Positions 60,001-64,000 of a DNA stretch of 64,000 bases are shown one piece after another. Below the pieces are notes generated by a model. The model saw nothing but the letters and a program-made list of their open reading frames with translations, ran no database searches and was not told the origin of the DNA. The stretch covers positions 18,730,525 through 18,794,524 of the forward strand of contig NC_060893.1 of the NCBI RefSeq assembly GCF_014805685.1, written 5' to 3'. Numbering within the stretch: position 1 is the first letter of the stretch; every line of letters starts with the position of its first letter. The position numbers and the translations under genes are program-made. The stretch is from Silurus meridionalis. Taxonomy: Eukaryota > Chordata > Actinopteri > Siluriformes > Siluridae.

Positions 60001-61432
60001 ATGAACTAAAAAGGATTTAAACATGGTATACCATGAAACGAGATTTCAGGGACCAAAGAACTTAATTGGAGTGGGCATAACGAGAACTGCACAGGAACGG
60101 CAATCTAGGGTAAGTGAACGGTAGATTGGACAGCGAGTGACGGGAGAGAGCTCTTTTAAAGGGGCCTGATAAAGGGAAAACAGGTACGGGTGAATAATAG
60201 GAGGAAGAGGCTGTTAATGAGGGGTGAGAGCTTGAGGGGGGTGCGGCTAGTGGTTCTCTGACACACGGAGCAGTGTGTACTGTTGTTACGCTTGTTCATT
60301 AAGTTGTGTTATGTGTATTTATGTTAATATTAGTCTAAGCCCTGCTCAGTCCAGCACAGCAGTGTGGTGTCTGAGGGTTAAATGTGCACTATTGGTTCAT
60401 TCTAAACTGGAAACAAATTCCTTGCATGCTCGAGTATACATGGTCAGTAAAGTTGATTCTGTGTCTGACCAAGAAGAAAGAAATGAGTAAGAAAGAACAA
60501 AGATGTGTCTTGTGTTTCTTGTGAGAAAAATATGCAGTGATTGAAAATGGGTTTAAAGAATTTAATTTATCTTTTAATTTCATTTAGATTTAATTAAGGT
60601 ACATACTCTTGTCTGAGCACTGATGATATATAGTTTAGAGCCACATCTGACACTTTAGTCTAAAATATCTCTAAATTGAATTATCACTTTTTCCATTCAT
60701 TCATTTGTTCATTCATTCATTCATTCATTAATTCATTCATTCATTCAATTCTATTAATTGGATCAATTCTTACCATTGATTGATTGATTTATTTATTCAT
60801 TCATTGATCTTTAATAAATACTTCATTTCAATCAGCATTGTTAGTGATCCTTGCTATGGAGTCTTTTCCATTTACAGTGAGAATTTACACTGAATGGATG
60901 TCAGTACATTTATTTGCACACTTAATTCTATTTATCAATGCCCTGTCCTCCTACTGGCATATTTTTGAGAGGTGGAAGAAAACCAGAGAACATGGAAGAA
61001 ACCCACACTGTCACTGGGAGAACATTTTGAACTTTATACAGACAGTATTGTTCACATAAACCAGTGAAAGAGTGACTCTGAAGCAGAAGCACCACTCACT
61101 GTACCACCAGACTACAGTTTTGTTTTGTATTTTACTTGTATGCTGCTTTCTGCCCCAGTATAGTGCAATAAATGGTTACATCCTTACACATTAATGGTAG
61201 TGCAGCAGCTATAGCACAATTCAGATCCACCTGGACCAAGATGTGTTGATAAAGATCCTGAACATAAATAACTTAATGCTAAATATTAATAGTAATTCAC
61301 ACTAATAATAGGAATACAGTAATAAAGACCACAAGCAAGAAAGAATAGAGAGACAAGTCTTGTAATTATTGTGAGAAAAATTCCATTAATGTGTCAGACC
61401 ACAGGTATTTTACTAATTATATATTTCACTAA
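60001..61432. other. Intergenic DNA between the pseudogene and copy D
   Basis: It contains an (ATTC)n microsatellite at about 60695-60750. Similar stretches at about 60475-60535 and 61335-61385 (AAGAAAGAA...TCTTGT...TTGTGAGAAAAAT) suggest a small local duplication. No gene was seen. Confidence 0.4.
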
Positions 61433-64000
61433 TTATATATATATAGCATTGCAATAGTCTGAGGATCTCGCATATTTTGTTTTAGCACACTGAAGTATTT
61501 TTCTCAAAAGCAGTTGAAGTTCAGTTTTGCGGGCTGATGATGAGGTGGTGCAGTGGATATTCTGTGAGGAATAAATAAATAACATTAGTGACATTAATCC
61601 ACAATAAAATGAAAAGGATTATGAAATTAACATCCATGATATCTCATATCAGATGAAGTATTGCTCCAGATTAGGAAATATATTCTGCATGCTCAAATGT
61701 GTTGCGTTCTTTCATTTGTATTATTTAATGGTCAGTAATATCATTATTATGAGATGTCTGAAGCATTGATTAGTTTTTATTTTTGGTAATTTTTTGGACA
61801 ATTTGGTTATTTTAGAACAAAAATGTTACAAACCCGATTCCAAAAAAATTGGGACACTGTACAAATTGTAAATAAAAACAGAATGCAATGATGTGTAAGT
61901 TTTAAATTTCAGTATTTTATTCAGAATACAACATAGATGACATATCAAATGTTTAAACTGAGAAAATGAATAATTTTAAGGGAAAAATAAGTTGATTTTA
62001 AATTTCATGGCATCAACACATCTCATAAAAGTTGAGACAAGGCCATGTTTACCACTGTGTGGCAGCCCTCTTCTTTTTATAACAGTCTGCAAACATCTGA
62101 GGACTGAGGAGACAAGTTGCTCAAGTTTAGGAATAGGAATGTTGTCCCATTCTTGTCTAATACAGGCTTTTATTTGCTCAACTGTCTTAGGTCTTCTTTG
62201 TCGCATCTTCCTCTTTATGATGCGCCAAATGTTTTCTATGGGTAAAAGATCTGGACTGCAGGCCATTTCAGTACCCGGATCCATGATGTTGTAATTGATG
62301 CAGTATGTGGCCTGGCATTGTCATGTTGGAAAATGCAAGGTCTTCCCTGAAAGAGATGAAGTCTGGATGGGAGCATATGTTGTTCTAGAACTTGGATATA
62401 ACTTTCAGCATTGATGGTGCCTTTCCAGATGTGTAAGCTGCCCATGCCACACGCACTCATGCAACCCCATACCATCAGAGATGCAGACTTCTGAACTGAG
62501 CACTGATAACAACTTGGGTTATGTATGTCCTATTTAGTCCGGATGACATGGCGTCCCAGTTTTCCAAAAAGAACTTCAACTTTTGATTCGCCTGACCACA
62601 GAACAACTTTCCATTTTGCCACAGTCCATTTTAAATGATCCTTGTCCCAGAGAAAACGCCTCATGTTTAGATATGGCATTTTTTTTTTGACCTATAGAGA
62701 AGATCACGAGCATCCAGTATGGTTTTCCAGCCTTGACCCTTACGCACAGAGATTGTTCCAGATTCTCTGAATCTGTGGATGATATTATGCTTTGCACTTT
62801 GATATTATGCTTTGCTCTTTGCATTTTTTCTCTGAGAAACTCCTTTCTGATATTGCTTCACTATTTTTCACCACAGCATTGGGGGAATTGGTGATCCTCT
62901 TCTGATCTTGACTTCTGAGAGACACTGCCACTCTGAGAGGCTCTTTTTATACCCATTAATGTTTCCAATTGACCTACTAAGTTGCAAATTGGTCCTCCAA
63001 GTGTTCCTTATATGTACGTTTAACTTTTTTCGGCCTCTTATTGCTACCTGTCCCAACTTTTTTGGAATGTGTAGCTCTGATGAAATCCAAAATGAGCCAA
63101 TATTTGGCATGACATTTAAAAATGTCTCACTTTCAACATTTATGTTATCTATATTCTATTGTAAACAAAATATAAGTTTATGAGATTTGTAAATTATTGC
63201 ATTTCTTTTTCAATTCACAATTTGTACAGGGTCCAAACTTTTTTGGAATCGGGTTTGTAAAATAAATACTGTTTTTTATTTTTTTTTATTTTTTGTATCT
63301 TTAACTGGTTGAGATCTTCAAATAATTATCACAGTCACTCACTCTGTTGTAGGCTGCAAGGATCCTGGGCAGCTGCCAGTCTTCTTTCTTTAGTCCAAGC
63401 TCTTCTGCTGTAAATGCTGATAGGACTTTTCCTGCCTTGCAAAAGCTCTCATCCTGAAGTTGCCATGTCAATGTAACCAGAGAGATATTATAATAAAATA
63501 ATATTAATGCAAATGTAATTTGATAGTAACAAACAAACTAACATTTATTTATCTGCTTTTTAACAGATAAACAGATAAATAACACATTTATTTATCTGCT
63601 TTTTTTCTATCTCCCCACCCTATTCCCCTCATGCCGGACCGTCATATAAAGCATTTCACTGCATGTCGTACCCTGTATGTATGTGTATGTGATGAATAAA
63701 AATTTGATTTGATTTGATTTGAAACAAACAAATCCTGTTAACTTACAGTGCATTGAAAATCTAGTATCACATCTTTTTCAGTCATCCGATAAATCTGAGA
63801 ATACAATTGATGTTAGGTCACTGACATAGAATTATTTGGTTGTACACATGTTTAAACTTTTAAGCACTGGAAAAAACACATGAAATATCTCTTACCTTAC
63901 GTAACAAGTTCATCACTTCTGCAATGATTTCTTTTAAAATCATTTGTTGCCCTATATGTTCACCTGATACATACTCTGCAGAAATGACCACGATGGTGAG
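61433..64000 (-). CDS. il4/13: IL-4/IL-13 family cytokine, copy D (5' end beyond window)
   Basis: Exons on the - strand: 63896 to the window end (35 codons visible), 63747-63794 (48 nt), 63343-63453 and 61433-61561, all phase 0. The start codon and first residues of the signal peptide lie outside. Visible: the hydrophobic signal end TIVVISA, helix A ILKEIIAEVMNLL, and exon 3 SFCKAGKVLSAFTAEELGL, the copy closest to human TFCRAATVL. Exon 4 has IHC, LLLRKILQCAKTKY and DYC. The Cys that precedes helix A in copies B and C is Glu here, while the C-terminal Cys stays, so the terminal disulfide partner is missing from the visible part. Intron 3 (1.8 kb) carries a Tc1-like element, and intron 2 a LINE tail. 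It would be read from the next window upstream on the - strand. Confidence 0.83.
61829..63257 (-). mobile_element. Tc1/mariner-like element with intact ends in copy D intron 3
   Basis: Perfect 19-bp inverted ends CAAACCCGATTCCAAAAAA (61829-61847 and complement 63239-63257) sit between TA dinucleotides, total 1429 bp. The - strand has transposase pieces in different frames: VWGCMSACGMGSLHIW, FQHDNARPHTA (catalytic Asp), LLPIENIWRIIKRKMRQRRP (catalytic Glu region) and LEQLVSSVL. Frameshifts and stops separate them, so the element is mobilisable in trans at most. Confidence 0.88.
63590..63721 (+). mobile_element. LINE 3' tail in copy D intron 2
   Basis: AAGCATTTCACTGCATGTCG, GATGAATAAAAATTTGATTT and three TTGAT repeats form a LINE 3' terminus common in fish. 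It is preceded by a tandem duplication of ACATTTATTTATCTGCTTTTT (63542 and 63583). Confidence 0.6.

Noticed and set aside
60475..61390. Possible further cytokine exons between the pseudogene and copy D
   Set aside because: The two similar stretches are AG-rich and share only short words; no exon pattern (SCK...VLS or LL..I..CA) could be found.
35830..64000. IL-3/IL-5/GM-CSF family identity for some copies
   Set aside because: The CKAGKVLS block, the 48-nt exon 2 and the C-terminal C...L..I..CA.K.Y pattern fit IL-4/IL-13 better, though distant members of the same superfamily cannot be fully excluded for copy A.

Overview
The window is vertebrate nuclear DNA, almost certainly from a teleost fish. 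It has long AT-rich introns with GT-AG splice sites, many TC/TG/AT microsatellites, and a dense load of Tc1/mariner, hAT, RTE and L2-type elements plus tRNA-derived SINEs. Base composition and repeat content fit an otophysan such as a catfish, but the species cannot be fixed from sequence alone.

Layout. (1) 1-9346, + strand: the 3' part of an SH3RF (POSH) family gene, five exons carrying the third and fourth SH3 domains; paralogue sh3rf2 is my best guess from synteny. (2) 9347-15540: 3' UTR and intergenic DNA with a 5'-truncated RTE retrotransposon bounded by a 15-bp target duplication and a broken Tc1 element. (3) 15559-33130, + strand: complete kif3a, 17 coding exons, 700 residues, with a full RTE copy and several Tc1 relics in its introns. 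(4) 35830-64000, - strand: a tandem array of four-exon, phase-0 helical cytokine genes of the IL-4/IL-13 family. Copies A (35.8-37.2 kb), B (46.5-47.4 kb) and C (53.8-55.1 kb) are complete. Copy D (61.4 kb to beyond the window edge) lacks only its first codons. Between C and D lie one clear pseudogene (59.6-60.0 kb) and one probable relic (55.7-56.2 kb). An inverted promoter-like copy without a recognisable gene lies at 48.9-49.05 kb.

How it fits together. In mammals IL4 and KIF3A are adjacent and convergent; here kif3a (+) and the cytokine array (-) have the same convergent order, so this is the fish type-2 cytokine locus, locally expanded. Copies A, B and C share a proximal promoter of fixed spacing (TATA box, a GGGAAACCC/GGAAAA kappaB/NFAT-like site, and a TATCTTGATCAAGATGTTA-like block containing GATA motifs), which suggests shared inducible control. 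Their mature proteins have diverged far more than their promoters and signal peptides, including changes in cysteine layout. Transposons fill most of the space between copies and include a nested set at 50.2-52.8 kb (LINE inside Tc1, another element inside the LINE, and an RTE fragment in the Tc1 tail). The array is the most interesting content of the window.
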